DNA of 64,000 nucleotides from positions 62,001 through 126,000 of the forward strand of contig UQCF01000006.1 of assembly GCA_900539465.1 (NCBI GenBank), given 5' to 3'. Below are positions 7,725-17,200 of this stretch, piece after piece. The notes below the pieces were generated by a model that was given only the letters and a program-made list of their open reading frames with translations, made no database searches and was not told where the DNA came from. Source of the DNA: an uncultured Ruminococcus sp. Lineage in GTDB: Bacteria; Bacillota; Clostridia; Oscillospirales; Acutalibacteraceae. Positions within the stretch are counted from its first letter, which is position 1, and the number at the start of each line of letters is the position of its first letter. The translations under genes and the position numbers were made by a program.

Positions 7725-8726
7725 TCAAGAAGATTTTTTCTTAAAGCCCAAAATAATCAGCACCGCCGAAAGAAGCACGCTCGCGAGCAAAATCAAAAGA
7801 TAAATATTGCCGTTGATGTTGTCGTGCCAGTTCAAAAAATTCACCGCGTAGCCGTATGACGCACAGTCGCCCAATATTTTATAAAGGCAATACGGAAGAG
7901 CATAAAGCGAAGCGCCGAAAACAAGCGAATCCGCCGCGCCTTTAAAAAATTTATTTTTGCCTATAATACTCACCGCCGCAGAAATAAAAAACGGAACTAA
8001 CGAAAACAGCGTTATAAGAACCGCGCTGTGCAGATTAAAATACACCGTAATTCTCGTGACAAACAAAAGCAAAATTATCAAAACAGCACACGCCGCAAAA
8101 TAAATTGCAGGCGTGAATTTTTTTATTTTTTCGCCCGAATATTTTTTTAAAATAAACGGCAAAAAAATCACTGCATAGCCGAGCAGTGTTCCGCTTGCCG
8201 CTATGCCGAACCAATTTTGTCCGTAGCTCAAACAGCACACCGCAAACAAAATCGCAAGTGAAAGATATGTGCTCACGGCAAAGACTGAAAGCTTGTGCTT
8301 TTTTGTGAACTTCGTTAAGGTCGGCACAAAAGTAAACGCCGTCAAAAGCGAGGCAAACACCGTGAGCGAAAAGCTCAATCTTTTGCTTATCGCCAAGTCG
8401 CAGATAAGGCAAATAACAAATGCCGCGATATAAGACACCGTAAAGCCCCAAAAGAATGTTTCGGTAATTTTTCTGTAAAGCCGCGCGTCCCTTTTCATCG
8501 CATGGTATTCCGTGTCGTTCGCTCCGCTGATAAGCTCATGCTCCGAAACCTCCAGCACCGCGCAGATGTCGGGTATCATGGTTATGTCGGGGTAGCTCTT
8601 GCCTTTCTCCCACTTTGAAATTGCGGACTCGCTCAAAAACAGTTTCTCTGAAAGCTCCTTTTGAGTCAAGCCCTTTTCTATGCGCTTTTGGCGCAAAAAC
8701 TGTCCGAATGTAATTTTGTTAATCAT
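7725..8726 (-). CDS. XRE-family regulator with C-terminal membrane domain
   Basis: Residues about 7-62 form a Cro/C1-type helix-turn-helix (LRQKRIEKGLTQKELSEKLF followed by SESAISKWEKGKSYPDI). The remaining part, from about 90 to 333, contains about seven or eight hydrophobic segments, so the DNA-binding domain is tethered to the membrane. Such proteins are common in Firmicutes and often regulate neighbouring genes in response to envelope signals; no ligand is known. The gene is convergent with the MFS operon. The start ATG at 8726 has GGAGGTGATC upstream. Confidence 0.85.
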   Translation of the reverse strand: MINKITFGQFLRQKRIEKGLTQKELSEKLFLSESAISKWEKGKSYPDITMIPDICAVLEVSEHELISGANDTEYHAMKRDARLYRKITETFFWGFTVSYIAAFVICLICDLAISKRLSFSLTVFASLLTAFTFVPTLTKFTKKHKLSVFAVSTYLSLAILFAVCCLSYGQNWFGIAASGTLLGYAVIFLPFILKKYSGEKIKKFTPAIYFAACAVLIILLLFVTRITVYFNLHSAVLITLFSLVPFFISAAVSIIGKNKFFKGAADSLVFGASLYALPYCLYKILGDCASYGYAVNFLNWHDNINGNIYLLILLASVLLSAVLIILGFKKKSS

Positions 8727-8818
8727 TCGATCACCTCCGCCTCACAGCATATCACCGCGCCTATGTTTTGTCACGGGAGCGTCGGTCAAGTCGCCTGTTT
8801 TTGCAAAATGAGCCGAAG

Positions 8819-9643
8819 TTAAAACCATTTTTTTCGTTTAAACAAAAAGAAACAGCCGGCGCAAACCGCAACGCTCAGCGCCGCCACAAACGGATAGCCG
8901 TAACGCCAGCCGAACTCCGGCATTTTTAAATTCATGCCGTACCAGCCGACTATTAAAGTCAGCGGCAAAAATACGCCCGTGATAACGGTAAAAATTTTCA
9001 TAACATTATTTTGCTCAATGCCGAGATACTCCTGATAAGCCTCTCTGACCTGTGTGACATATTCTCTAAGGTCAATAACAAGCTGCAAAAGGTAGTGAAT
9101 ATATCTGCCGAGAGCTTCAAAAAGCGGAATATCTTTTTGAGGAATAATTTCGTTTTCGTTGTCGGCAAGTCTGTCAATAACGACCGCAAGCTGCTCATAA
9201 AATCTTTTTATTTTTAAAAGCGAGCGGCGCAGGTTTATAATTTGCGAGCTGATATTGCCCTGTTTTTTTGAAGAGAGCAGGCTCGTTTCGAGTTTGTTTA
9301 TTTCGCCCTCCGTGCCGTCAAGCGCGTCAACATCGTCTGAGAACATATCCTCAAACATCTTTGCCAAGGCATAAAACGGTTCGGTATCTTTCGGCATAGC
9401 GGCAAGCACATCAGAAAGGCGCGGCAGGTTGCCAAAGAAAATCAAACGGTCTTTTGTGCAGACTATCTCGCACCTTTGCGTGCCGGAGTGAACGTTTTTT
9501 ACATCACAAAATCTGAATGCCAAAAAGTAGCCGTCCTCAATCGGCACACAGATATGCCGCCTGTTGCTCTGGCGTTCATAAAGCTCGTTTCCGATTATTT
9601 TTTTGAGTTTATCCGCATAATCTCTTTTATAAATTTCTATCAC
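8819..9643 (-). CDS. corA: CorA-family divalent cation channel
   Basis: CorA proteins form pentameric Mg2+ (or Co2+/Ni2+) channels in the cytoplasmic membrane. The 274-residue protein has an alpha/beta N-terminal domain, a long helix region and two C-terminal membrane segments. The first ends in the signature YGMNL (in GWYGMNLKMPEF), and the second is followed by a basic KRKKW tail. It is shorter than the usual 310-350 residues, mostly in the N-terminal domain. I chose the GTG at 9643, with AGGGGT upstream and one base after the preceding gene's stop, rather than an ATG that overlaps that gene by 80 bases. It is probably cotranscribed with the metallophosphoesterase. Confidence 0.86.
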   Translation of the reverse strand: MIEIYKRDYADKLKKIIGNELYERQSNRRHICVPIEDGYFLAFRFCDVKNVHSGTQRCEIVCTKDRLIFFGNLPRLSDVLAAMPKDTEPFYALAKMFEDMFSDDVDALDGTEGEINKLETSLLSSKKQGNISSQIINLRRSLLKIKRFYEQLAVVIDRLADNENEIIPQKDIPLFEALGRYIHYLLQLVIDLREYVTQVREAYQEYLGIEQNNVMKIFTVITGVFLPLTLIVGWYGMNLKMPEFGWRYGYPFVAALSVAVCAGCFFLFKRKKWF

Positions 9644-9644
9644 G

Positions 9645-11279
9645 TTACCCCTGCTTTCTTTTTTGCTCCGACAAAGGCGAGCTCTCAATTTCTGTTTCAA
9701 AATCAAGTATATTATTGTGCTCAATATAATTGCATCTCAAGCCGAAAATTTCTGCCGTTTTGCTTGCCGGCACCATAAGCTGACCGCCGCCGAAATAAAC
9801 CGCCGCACCGAGAGAGATTTTTTCTCCGTTCACCTCGGCAAAACTCTCTCCTTCAAAGAACGCTGCTCTTTTGCCGTACATCTCTATCTCGGCACTGCCC
9901 TCTTTTTTATTCACCGCCGCGCCGATATACTGCGCCAAAACAGCAAACGGGCAAAACCAAACGCCGTCTTTCTTTTCGCAATGTGTTCCTCTTGCGGCAA
10001 TGTGCGGCATTGAGCCTTTATAAATCATTCTCGCTCCGCTGCCGTAAACAGGCGGTAATGCCGGAGGGTCAATGACATCTTTTTCTTTGTCAATCAAAAA
10101 TCTGTCGGCAACTCTGCCGTCTGAAAGCATTGTGGTGACGGTGAGCTTTGCCCCCGACACCTCAACAAGAGTATAGGTCGGCACGCCCTCCTCCTGAGTA
10201 TAAAAAGAAGTGTGCCAGATTTTTCGCTCGTTTGCACTTCTGCCGCCGGAGCCGCTGCCGCACTGGCAATGAACCGTCCCCTCCGATGGCTTTTCGTACA
10301 TTGCATCCCCTCTCATGGGGTATGTTCTTGCAAACGTATGCTCGTGCCCCTCAAAAATAAGGTCGAGCGATTCCACCGCTTTTCTCAGCCACGGGTATCC
10401 GTCGTCATTCTGCCCCTCGGGAATTGCTGGATAAATCGGAAAATGATATGCGCCCAGCTTCCACTCGGCAAAAGAGCCGTTTATATCGTCATACGCCCAG
10501 TCGCCGACTTTTTGCGGCTCGTTTATGCCCATTATGCAAAAGTGGGCATTGCCGTAATCAAAAGAATAATTTTCTGTTTCAAAGCCTTTCGGTCCGTTTT
10601 GAGGGTAAGAATATTTAAACTGCTCATCAAAAAAATCCGCATGGTCAAGATAGAACTTACCTTTGGGCTCCGGCAGATACTGCTCAAAGCCGCGGTTATC
10701 GTGGTTGCCCGTCGTCATCATATAAGGCAAAGATTCCACAATACCGTCAAGTCCGCTGAACATACCGTTCCACTGCAATTCATTTTGACCGTCGTCGCAG
10801 TTATCGCCCGCGGTGAGGATGAATTTTATGTCTTCATGCTGTTTGATTGCCTTTTTGAGCATATTTTTCACAACCGAATAATCGGGTTTTTCCCACGGGT
10901 CGCCCACCTGATGGTCTGCTATAACAATAAATTTAAAGCTGTCGCAGCCCTCCCCCTGTGTGGTGAAAGAAAATGTTTTGCTCCTGTTGTTCTCGTCGCC
11001 GCAGGTGTAATAATATTTTGTACCCGCTTTTAACGACGATAGCCGGGCGCAGTTAAATTTGCTTATATCAATGTCGCTTTTTATCGTGCGGCATACTGCA
11101 TTTTGCCTTTGCTCTTTTTCGCCCTCTGCCCAATAGAGAACATAGCCGTCCTGTGCAGAGGTGTCGGTGCGCCAGGTGACTGCCATCTCGTGCCTTGCGT
11201 CGCCGCAAAAGCTTATCATTATATGGTCCGGTGCAGAGGAAGAGCCTCTGTCCGGCTTTTTAAAGTTATTGTTTGCCAT
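9645..11279 (-). CDS. Purple-acid-phosphatase-like metallophosphoesterase with C-terminal stalk-type domain
   Basis: The 544 residues begin with a fibronectin-like domain of the purple acid phosphatase N-terminal type (about 15-110, with ISFCGDARHEMAVTWRTD). The calcineurin-like phosphoesterase domain follows: IADHQVGDP, TAGDNCDDG, TTGNHDNRG, GAYHFPIYP and FEGHEHTFART supply the di-metal ligands. After about residue 400 comes a domain resembling the copper-amine-oxidase N-terminal-like (stalk) domain, with a QYIGAAV...MVPASKTAEIFG pattern. Family members are usually secreted, yet no signal peptide is visible, and a promoter directly upstream fixes the start. It is predicted to hydrolyse phosphomonoesters or diesters; the substrate is unknown. 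The stop lies one base before corA. Confidence 0.84.
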   Translation of the reverse strand: MANNNFKKPDRGSSSAPDHIMISFCGDARHEMAVTWRTDTSAQDGYVLYWAEGEKEQRQNAVCRTIKSDIDISKFNCARLSSLKAGTKYYYTCGDENNRSKTFSFTTQGEGCDSFKFIVIADHQVGDPWEKPDYSVVKNMLKKAIKQHEDIKFILTAGDNCDDGQNELQWNGMFSGLDGIVESLPYMMTTGNHDNRGFEQYLPEPKGKFYLDHADFFDEQFKYSYPQNGPKGFETENYSFDYGNAHFCIMGINEPQKVGDWAYDDINGSFAEWKLGAYHFPIYPAIPEGQNDDGYPWLRKAVESLDLIFEGHEHTFARTYPMRGDAMYEKPSEGTVHCQCGSGSGGRSANERKIWHTSFYTQEEGVPTYTLVEVSGAKLTVTTMLSDGRVADRFLIDKEKDVIDPPALPPVYGSGARMIYKGSMPHIAARGTHCEKKDGVWFCPFAVLAQYIGAAVNKKEGSAEIEMYGKRAAFFEGESFAEVNGEKISLGAAVYFGGGQLMVPASKTAEIFGLRCNYIEHNNILDFETEIESSPLSEQKRKQG

Positions 11280-11310
11280 AAAACACCCTCCGAGCAGTTG
11301 TTACAACGGT

Positions 11311-11339
11311 ATTTTATCATCAGGGCAAAAAAGTGTCAA
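11311..11339 (-). promoter_or_regulatory. Promoter for the metallophosphoesterase-corA pair, with adjacent palindrome
   Basis: On the minus strand, TTGACA (11334-11339) and TAAAAT (11311-11316) are spaced by 17 bases, with a TGA extension before the -10. A perfect small palindrome, GTTGTTACAAC, lies at 11297-11307 where transcription should start, and could be an operator. Confidence 0.65.
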
Positions 11340-11400
11340 CGCACGAATGTGACGGCTTTGTAAATTTTGCATTGTTTGCCCCTCTTTTTTAAAATAATAC

Positions 11401-11429
11401 TTGTAAAAAATTATAAAATAGTTTAAAAT
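11401..11429 (+). promoter_or_regulatory. Candidate promoter for the foldase gene
   Basis: TTGTAA (11401-11406) and TAAAAT (11424-11429) are separated by 17 bases, about 55 bases before the start codon at 11484. The region is very AT-rich, so the match is only moderately informative. A short inverted repeat GCTG/CAGC lies at 11441-11454. Confidence 0.45.
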
Positions 11430-11483
11430 GTATTTGTTATGCTGTACGTTCAGCAAGACTATAATTTGAAAAGGATGAAAATT

Positions 11484-13238
11484 ATGGCAGATAACAACCA
11501 GAACAAGGCGGAACAGTACCGTCAGGAGAGAAAAGAACGCCTGGCTAAATCCGCAAAAAAGAACGCAAAGAACATTGAAAAGAAAGTTGCAGCACGCTCG
11601 GCGGTTAAAAAAGTAATAGCTATTATAGTTATTGCCGCAATCGCTCTCGGCTGTGTAACCGGTATTCTCAACTACTGCGGCGTTCTTCAAAAGGCCGTTC
11701 AGGTGGGATATGTAGGTAACGAAAAAATATCTTACGCAGAGTATTTGTATTATTACAGCCGTGCATATAACCAGCTCAGCTACAACGCTCAGTATTATAA
11801 ATACTACGGCTATGATTACGGCTATGACACTTCTCTTGCCCCGCAGGATCAGACCAAGACAACAAAAGATGAAGACGGCAACGAGATAACTTGGGTAGAG
11901 TACCTTCACGACCAGGCTGTAAAAACAGCTCAAATGTATCTTGCATTCTATCAGGAGGCCAAAGAAGCGGGCACAGAGCTCACAGAGGCAGACCTTGCAG
12001 AGGTTGACAAGCAGATTGAGGACCTCCGCGAAGAGGCATCAACCGCAAACCAGAACTCAAACTCAAGCTCTTCGGATGATGAAAACCAGAGAGCGGGATA
12101 CTCTCTCAACGCTTACCTTCGCAAGGCTTACGGCAACGGCGTAACCGAGAGATTCCTCAAAAAGCAGCTCAAGATGGAGTCTCTTGTTAAGAAATTCTAC
12201 AACGACAAGTCAGCCGAGTTTGAAAAAGGCTACACCGAGGATGAAGTTAAAAAGGTATTTGACGAAAGCCCCGACAGCTATCAGTTTGTAACTCTCAGAC
12301 TTTATCAGTTTAAGAATGAGTCGCTCACACAGAACAACGGCGAATCGGACGACGACCTTAAAAAGCGTCAGAGCGAATCCGACGCAAAGACAAAGGCAAA
12401 TGCAAACGAGATGTTTGACGGTGTAACGGATGAAAAGAGCTTTGTTACTCTCGCAACCAAATATAACACCACAGAAGGCTATGACGCAGACAGCAGCACG
12501 CTTATAAAGGCTGCTCTTAAATCACAGTCACAGTTTAACTCAAGCGCAACATATCTTGAGAGCATGAATTCGGACCTTGCAACATGGGCATTTGAGGGCT
12601 CAACAAAAGCAGGCGACAAAAAGCTTATTGAAGACAGCGACAACGGCGCATATTACGTTGCACTTATGGTTAACCCCAAGCACGATGTTAACACCGTAAC
12701 GGTTCGTCACATACTCTTCCTCACACAGGATTCAAAGACCGGCAAGGCTCTTTCTGATGATGAAATTCAGAAAGCTAAAGACAAGGCAAGCGAAACACTT
12801 GCTAAATGGAAAGCCGGCGAAGCAACAGAAGATTCATTTGCAACATTTGCAACAGACCTCACAGAGGACACCGGCTCATCTTCAAACGGCGGTCTTTATG
12901 AGAACGTTGTTCCCGGACAGATGACAGGCGCATTTGACAAGTGGATTTTTGATGACAGCCGCAAGGCAGGCGACACAGATATTGTTGAGAGCGAATACGG
13001 TTATCACATCATCTATTTTGTAAGCAAAAACGGCACATATGCCGACAGCGCAATCAGATCTTCACTTGCAAGCGAAGATCTTGAGAAATTCTCTGATGAA
13101 ATTCTTGAGAGCGACAAATATGTAATCGGCGTAGGTCCCAAGCGTGTAAACTACATTGAAGATAAGCTTCTCAAAAAATATAAGAAAACAATTGCAAGAA
13201 GCAACGCTTCATCATCTTCAAAAAGCTCGGCATCATAA
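11484..13238 (+). CDS. PrsA-like peptidyl-prolyl isomerase (parvulin), membrane-anchored
   Basis: It is predicted to help fold secreted proteins outside the membrane. After a very basic, lysine- and alanine-rich cytoplasmic N-terminus (about 1-45) there is one membrane helix (about 46-72). The extracellular part has a SurA/PrsA-type helical region and a parvulin domain at about residues 410-520: TVRHILFLTQD, later GSSSNGGLYENVVPGQM, and EYGYHIIYFV. There is no lipobox, so unlike classical PrsA it is anchored by a helix. The tail is serine-rich (SSSSKSSAS). The ATG at 11484 with AAAAGGAT upstream is preferred over the ATG at 11439. A strong terminator follows. It could serve the giant secreted protein nearby, but that is speculation. 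Confidence 0.85.
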   Translation: MADNNQNKAEQYRQERKERLAKSAKKNAKNIEKKVAARSAVKKVIAIIVIAAIALGCVTGILNYCGVLQKAVQVGYVGNEKISYAEYLYYYSRAYNQLSYNAQYYKYYGYDYGYDTSLAPQDQTKTTKDEDGNEITWVEYLHDQAVKTAQMYLAFYQEAKEAGTELTEADLAEVDKQIEDLREEASTANQNSNSSSSDDENQRAGYSLNAYLRKAYGNGVTERFLKKQLKMESLVKKFYNDKSAEFEKGYTEDEVKKVFDESPDSYQFVTLRLYQFKNESLTQNNGESDDDLKKRQSESDAKTKANANEMFDGVTDEKSFVTLATKYNTTEGYDADSSTLIKAALKSQSQFNSSATYLESMNSDLATWAFEGSTKAGDKKLIEDSDNGAYYVALMVNPKHDVNTVTVRHILFLTQDSKTGKALSDDEIQKAKDKASETLAKWKAGEATEDSFATFATDLTEDTGSSSNGGLYENVVPGQMTGAFDKWIFDDSRKAGDTDIVESEYGYHIIYFVSKNGTYADSAIRSSLASEDLEKFSDEILESDKYVIGVGPKRVNYIEDKLLKKYKKTIARSNASSSSKSSAS

Positions 13239-13266
13239 ATAAAAGCCGAAAATAAGATATAGCAGA

Positions 13267-13300
13267 ACGGATACCGACGACAAATCGGTATCCGTTTTTT
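13267..13300 (+). terminator. Intrinsic terminator of the foldase gene
   Basis: A perfect 11-bp stem, ACGGATACCGA (13267-13277) with TCGGTATCCGT (13285-13295), is followed by a run of T through 13300. It lies about 30 bases after the foldase stop. Confidence 0.88.
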
Positions 13301-13330
13301 ATGCTCTGTTATACAATAGGCACTTGCGGT

Positions 13331-13765
13331 TTATCCCAAAAAACTTTTCATTTGCTGAATATTGTTTTCTTCTGTTTCAATCAGCTTTTCGCCGAGCTTT
13401 ATGGCACTGTGCCCTGCCGAGCTGTATTTTTTAAGAGTGCGCGACATATCAATTATGCCCATCATGCTGCCCTGCATCATCATCTCGGCGATGTGGTCGG
13501 CAGATTTGTCGGCGAGCGTATTCATTTGCACACTTCCCCAAAGACATGCGTGGCTGAACACACCCTTGTCTTTTGCAGGCTCGCCGTCTTTGTTTAAAAG
13601 CTCCGCCGCCTCCGAGGCGACCTGTGAATATTCGCTTTGCTGACGAAGCAAGGCTGATTTGAGCGATTCATCATCTGATTTTTCATTGACATAAGAGATT
13701 GAATCGCTCCCCATTTTGGCATTTTGATAAATTTTTGTGAGAACTTCTTTGTTCTGTTCGTTCAT
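13331..13765 (-). CDS. Predicted ferritin-like four-helix protein (DUF2383-like)
   Basis: The 144-residue protein is all-helical by composition. Heptad-like helices run through MNEQNKEVLTKIYQNAKMG, the DDESLKSALLRQQSEYSQVASEAAELL segment, a methionine-rich HIAEMMMQGSMMGII segment and a final LGEKLIETEENNIQQMKSFL helix. Length and pattern resemble small ferritin-like or DUF2383 proteins. The conserved E...ExxH metal ligands are not clear, so an iron-binding role is not claimed. It has no signal peptide. GGAGG-like sequence precedes the ATG at 13765. Related proteins occur in many spore-forming Firmicutes. The function remains unknown. Confidence 0.6.
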   Translation of the reverse strand: MNEQNKEVLTKIYQNAKMGSDSISYVNEKSDDESLKSALLRQQSEYSQVASEAAELLNKDGEPAKDKGVFSHACLWGSVQMNTLADKSADHIAEMMMQGSMMGIIDMSRTLKKYSSAGHSAIKLGEKLIETEENNIQQMKSFLG

Positions 13766-13824
13766 ATATCTTCCTCCCTCATGTAGCTTTGCCGCAGAGG
13801 GATATTTTTATGCAAGAAAAAAGG

Positions 13825-14035
13825 CCAGCGAATTTAGATGCAGAAAGCGTTTTCTTTGCCCCGAAGCTGTACATCGGGTACCGCGAGAGGGCAAAAAACG
13901 CTTAAAAGAGTAACATTCCACTATCACATAAAAAGAAGACTATAATCCACATTCGGTCACATCTTTGGTTACCGTTTATGAATTATAGCCTTTTCTTTTT
14001 TCACTTTACTCTTTGGTCTGCGCTAAATGCGGCAG
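13825..14035. repeat. Modular palindromic repeat, copy 2 (211 bp)
   Basis: It is nearly identical to copy 3, differing at a handful of positions, and diverged from copy 1. It begins CCAGCGAATTTAGATGCAGA and ends at 14035 with the reverse complement of CTGCCGCATTTAGCGCAGA. Hairpin 1 pairs AAGCGTTTTCTTTGCCC with GGGCAAAAAACGCTT. Hairpin 2 pairs AAAAGAAGACTATAATCC with GAATTATAGCCTTTTC, with an inner CGGT/ACCG. Only 21 bases separate it from copy 3, so the two are in tandem. Confidence 0.88.
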
Positions 14036-14056
14036 AGTGATGTGCTCTAAAAAAGG

Positions 14057-14267
14057 CTGGCGAATTTAGATGCAGAAAGCGTTTTCTTTGCCCCGAAGCT
14101 GTACATCGGGTACCGCGAGAGGGCAAAAAAACGCTTAAAAGAGTAACATTCCACCGTCACATAAAAAGAAGACTATAATCCACATTCGGTCACATCTTTA
14201 GTTACCGTTTATGAATTATAGCCTTTTCTTTTTCACTTTACTCTTTGGTCTGCGCTAAATTCGCCAG
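14057..14267. repeat. Modular palindromic repeat, copy 3 (211 bp), abutting the giant gene's stop codon
   Basis: It has the best terminal inverted repeats of the family: AAAGGCTGGCGAATTTAG at the left and its exact complement at the right, 18 bp perfect including flank. The right end stops three bases from the TAA of the giant gene (14271-14273), so the element forms that gene's 3' untranslated region on the minus strand and may end its transcript. Internal hairpins are as in copy 2. Confidence 0.88.
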
Positions 14268-14270
14268 CCT

Positions 14271-17200
14271 TTACTTAACTTCAACCGTGCCGTAGTTTGC
14301 AGTATCTGACCAGCCGGAGCTTGTTTTAACCTTAAAGTCAAGGCTCGCTGTGCCGCGCTTGTAGAACTTGAGGTTAATCTTCCACTCTTTTGTGCCGTCT
14401 GCAAGCTCTTTTACGATTGCGTTATCGGCAGAGTATGTTGCCGTATCGCCGTTTTCTCTTACAAGGCAAATCTTGTTGATTTTGCCGCTTGTGATGAACT
14501 CAAACTCTGCAAATTCGCATACTTTAACTTCGTCACTGTTAAGAGTTACGGAGTAAATCTGTACAGGTTCGTCAACCTTAATGAATGTTGTGCTTACAGT
14601 CTTAGCGTTATCTTTCTGCCACTTGTAATTGTATCTTGCAATTACGCTGTAGGTTCTTGTAAGCTCTTTGCCGCTTGAGGGCAAGCTTGCGTACCAAGTC
14701 TCAACGCCGTCAACAACCGAAACCGTTGTTGCAAGTGCGGAATCTTTTGCTATTGTAACCGTATCACCGTTTTCATCAATAAATCTGATTGACTGTGTAC
14801 CCTCTTTGACCTTAACTTTTACCTTAGGTCTGTTGCCGATTACTGCGGTTGCATCTTCGGCAGAGATAAGTGCGTTAACAACAGGGTCTGCGGGTTTAAC
14901 GATTTGCGTTGTTACAACGAAGTCGCTGTCTTCCCAACCCTTTGCTCCTCTTGCTCTTATGCCGAAGGAGTATGTGCCGAGAGACTGTTTTCTTACAATT
15001 CTCCAGGTCAATGTGCCGTCTTCATTTTCTGTTACGGTTACATTGCCGTTGAGTTTGGTGTAAGTTGCGGTGGTTCCGTTATATACAAGCTGAACCTTAA
15101 ATGCGTCGCTTGCCGTAACAACTGTGATAACCGTATCGCCGCCCAAAACAGATGTTGCTGTTATAGAAGCGTCTCTTACAAGAGCAGGATCTCTTGCATA
15201 GAGGTTTACGGTGTATCCGTTAAAGTCGAAGCTGTATGCGCCCAATGCAAGATTTGCGTTTGTATCTTCAACGTTAAATGTAACGTTTCCGTTTGCATCG
15301 CTCTTGACCTTAGCCGCGGTCTTGTTGCCTGCATGGTCGGTTACCGTGATGTCATAGGTCTTGTTCGCCGTGCCGGTAGCAACCGTGAAGCTGCCGCCTG
15401 ACGTGGTGAATACGCCGTTTTCAAAGCTTGAATCAAGACCTGTTACAAACTCGATGTTTGCACAGTCAAGGCTCATTACGTCAAGGTTACTGCCGCCGTC
15501 TTCAAATACGTTATATACGCTGTTTGTGCCGCCGGTAACAGTTGATTTAGTGCTGTCAACATTGAAGCACTTCCATACCTTGTTGAATACGTTGCCCCAT
15601 CTGTCTACAAGGTGACCGTAAACATATGCGCCCTTCTTCGGATAGAAGTTTACGCTCCAGCCGTCAATCTTGGCGTAGCCGAGACCTGTGCCGGCTGAGT
15701 TAATGTTCATTGTATGCGACTTGCTTGAAACAGCAGCCTGAACCTCTGACGGATTTTTCTTGACAGAGTCTATAATCGCCTGCTTTGCGGCCTGCTGATT
15801 GCCTGCCTCTGCATAAGCCGTTGCCTCCGGCTCATTGGTTGAGTCAAATACATACAAGAACGAGCCTAAAACATAACCTGTTGAAGCATATGTGCTGTCG
15901 TCAACCGGATATACCGCTTCAGATGTCTGCGGAAGCTCCCAGTTAGAAGCGCCGCCTGCTGTTCTGAACAGGTGCATCTGGTTAAGCCATGTATCCATAT
16001 CTACCTGGTCGGGTTTGAGCTGAAGGTATGCGCCGCCTGCTTCAGAGCCCTCGTCGCTTGTGCCGTTCATGGAGTTGTGGTAGCAGATACATACCTGAAT
16101 CTGATCCTTATTATTTACGCTGTAATTGTATGAAGAGTATCTCGTCTGAAGAGCAGCGGTGGCGTCTGCAAGCGTTGCAGAAGCTACGCCCTCATTTACA
16201 GTATAGGCATCATCGGTGGGAGTAATAGTATAAACTATCTCGTTTGTTGTGCCTGATGATGAGAATGTCGGGGTCAGATAAATAATTGTTTTTGCGTTAT
16301 AATCGTACTTAGTACCTATGCCTGCCTGAGTGTAAGAATAGAACCAAGCCGTTGTTATATCGTCTGTTGCTTTTACCGCACTTGTGGTGTAGGTCTTGTT
16401 GTCGCTCGAAGCGGTAGGTCCTACATAAGACAAGCCTGCGGAGTTATCTGTAACTATTGCATTTGTGGGATAAGACGAATTGTTGTTTGCAACCGTTGTG
16501 CCTACTGCACCATCATCTATCTCAAGAGCGATAACGGGTGTCGCGCTGTTAGTGTAGAGGTAGTAGTCAACCGCTGCATTTGCCTTTGAGCTCCACTTGC
16601 CTGCGAAAGCGTAGTTTGCCGCGCTTGCGGTTGAGGGATATTTGTAGGTTGAGCCGTTCGCACTGTCTGCCGCGCTGAGGATTGTGTCACCCTTTATCTT
16701 GGCAAGCTTGCTGTTTGTCTCATAAACCTTGATAGAAGGCTCCTGCTTTTCGTCTTTCCTATTCTCTGAGAGAGCAAGAGTCATATTCTTTGCCATTTTT
16801 GCAACATACTCGTTGAGCTGAGGCTGTGTAAGAGCCGAAAGCTTCTTAGCTGTGTTTGTTGCAAGCACGCTGTTTCTGAGGTCGTTAAGAGCCAGCTGCG
16901 TGTAATGGTTAAGGTTAATATCCTTTGCATAAGAAGCCTGCTCGGTTACATAAGACGTCTTTGTATCTTCAATAGAGGTTATCTCTTTTGCGCTTGAGGG
17001 TGCATTGCTTGTGATGCCGGACTTATCTGTTACCGCTGTATCCGATGTCTTGGTAGCTGTACCCGATTCGGCTTCATAGATATAAGTCCACTTGCCGTTT
17101 TCGTATTTAACATCAGAAAGTACCGGGCAGGTCCACTTAGCATAAAGCGTTGTTTCACCCTGGATATCCCAGTTTCTTGTTCCGTTACCGCTTGCATCAT

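Noticed and set aside
10212..11033. 273-codon plus-strand frame opposite the metallophosphoesterase
   Set aside because: It is antisense to a clear enzyme with all its motifs, and its product has no recognisable domain and an excess of Arg, Cys and Phe.
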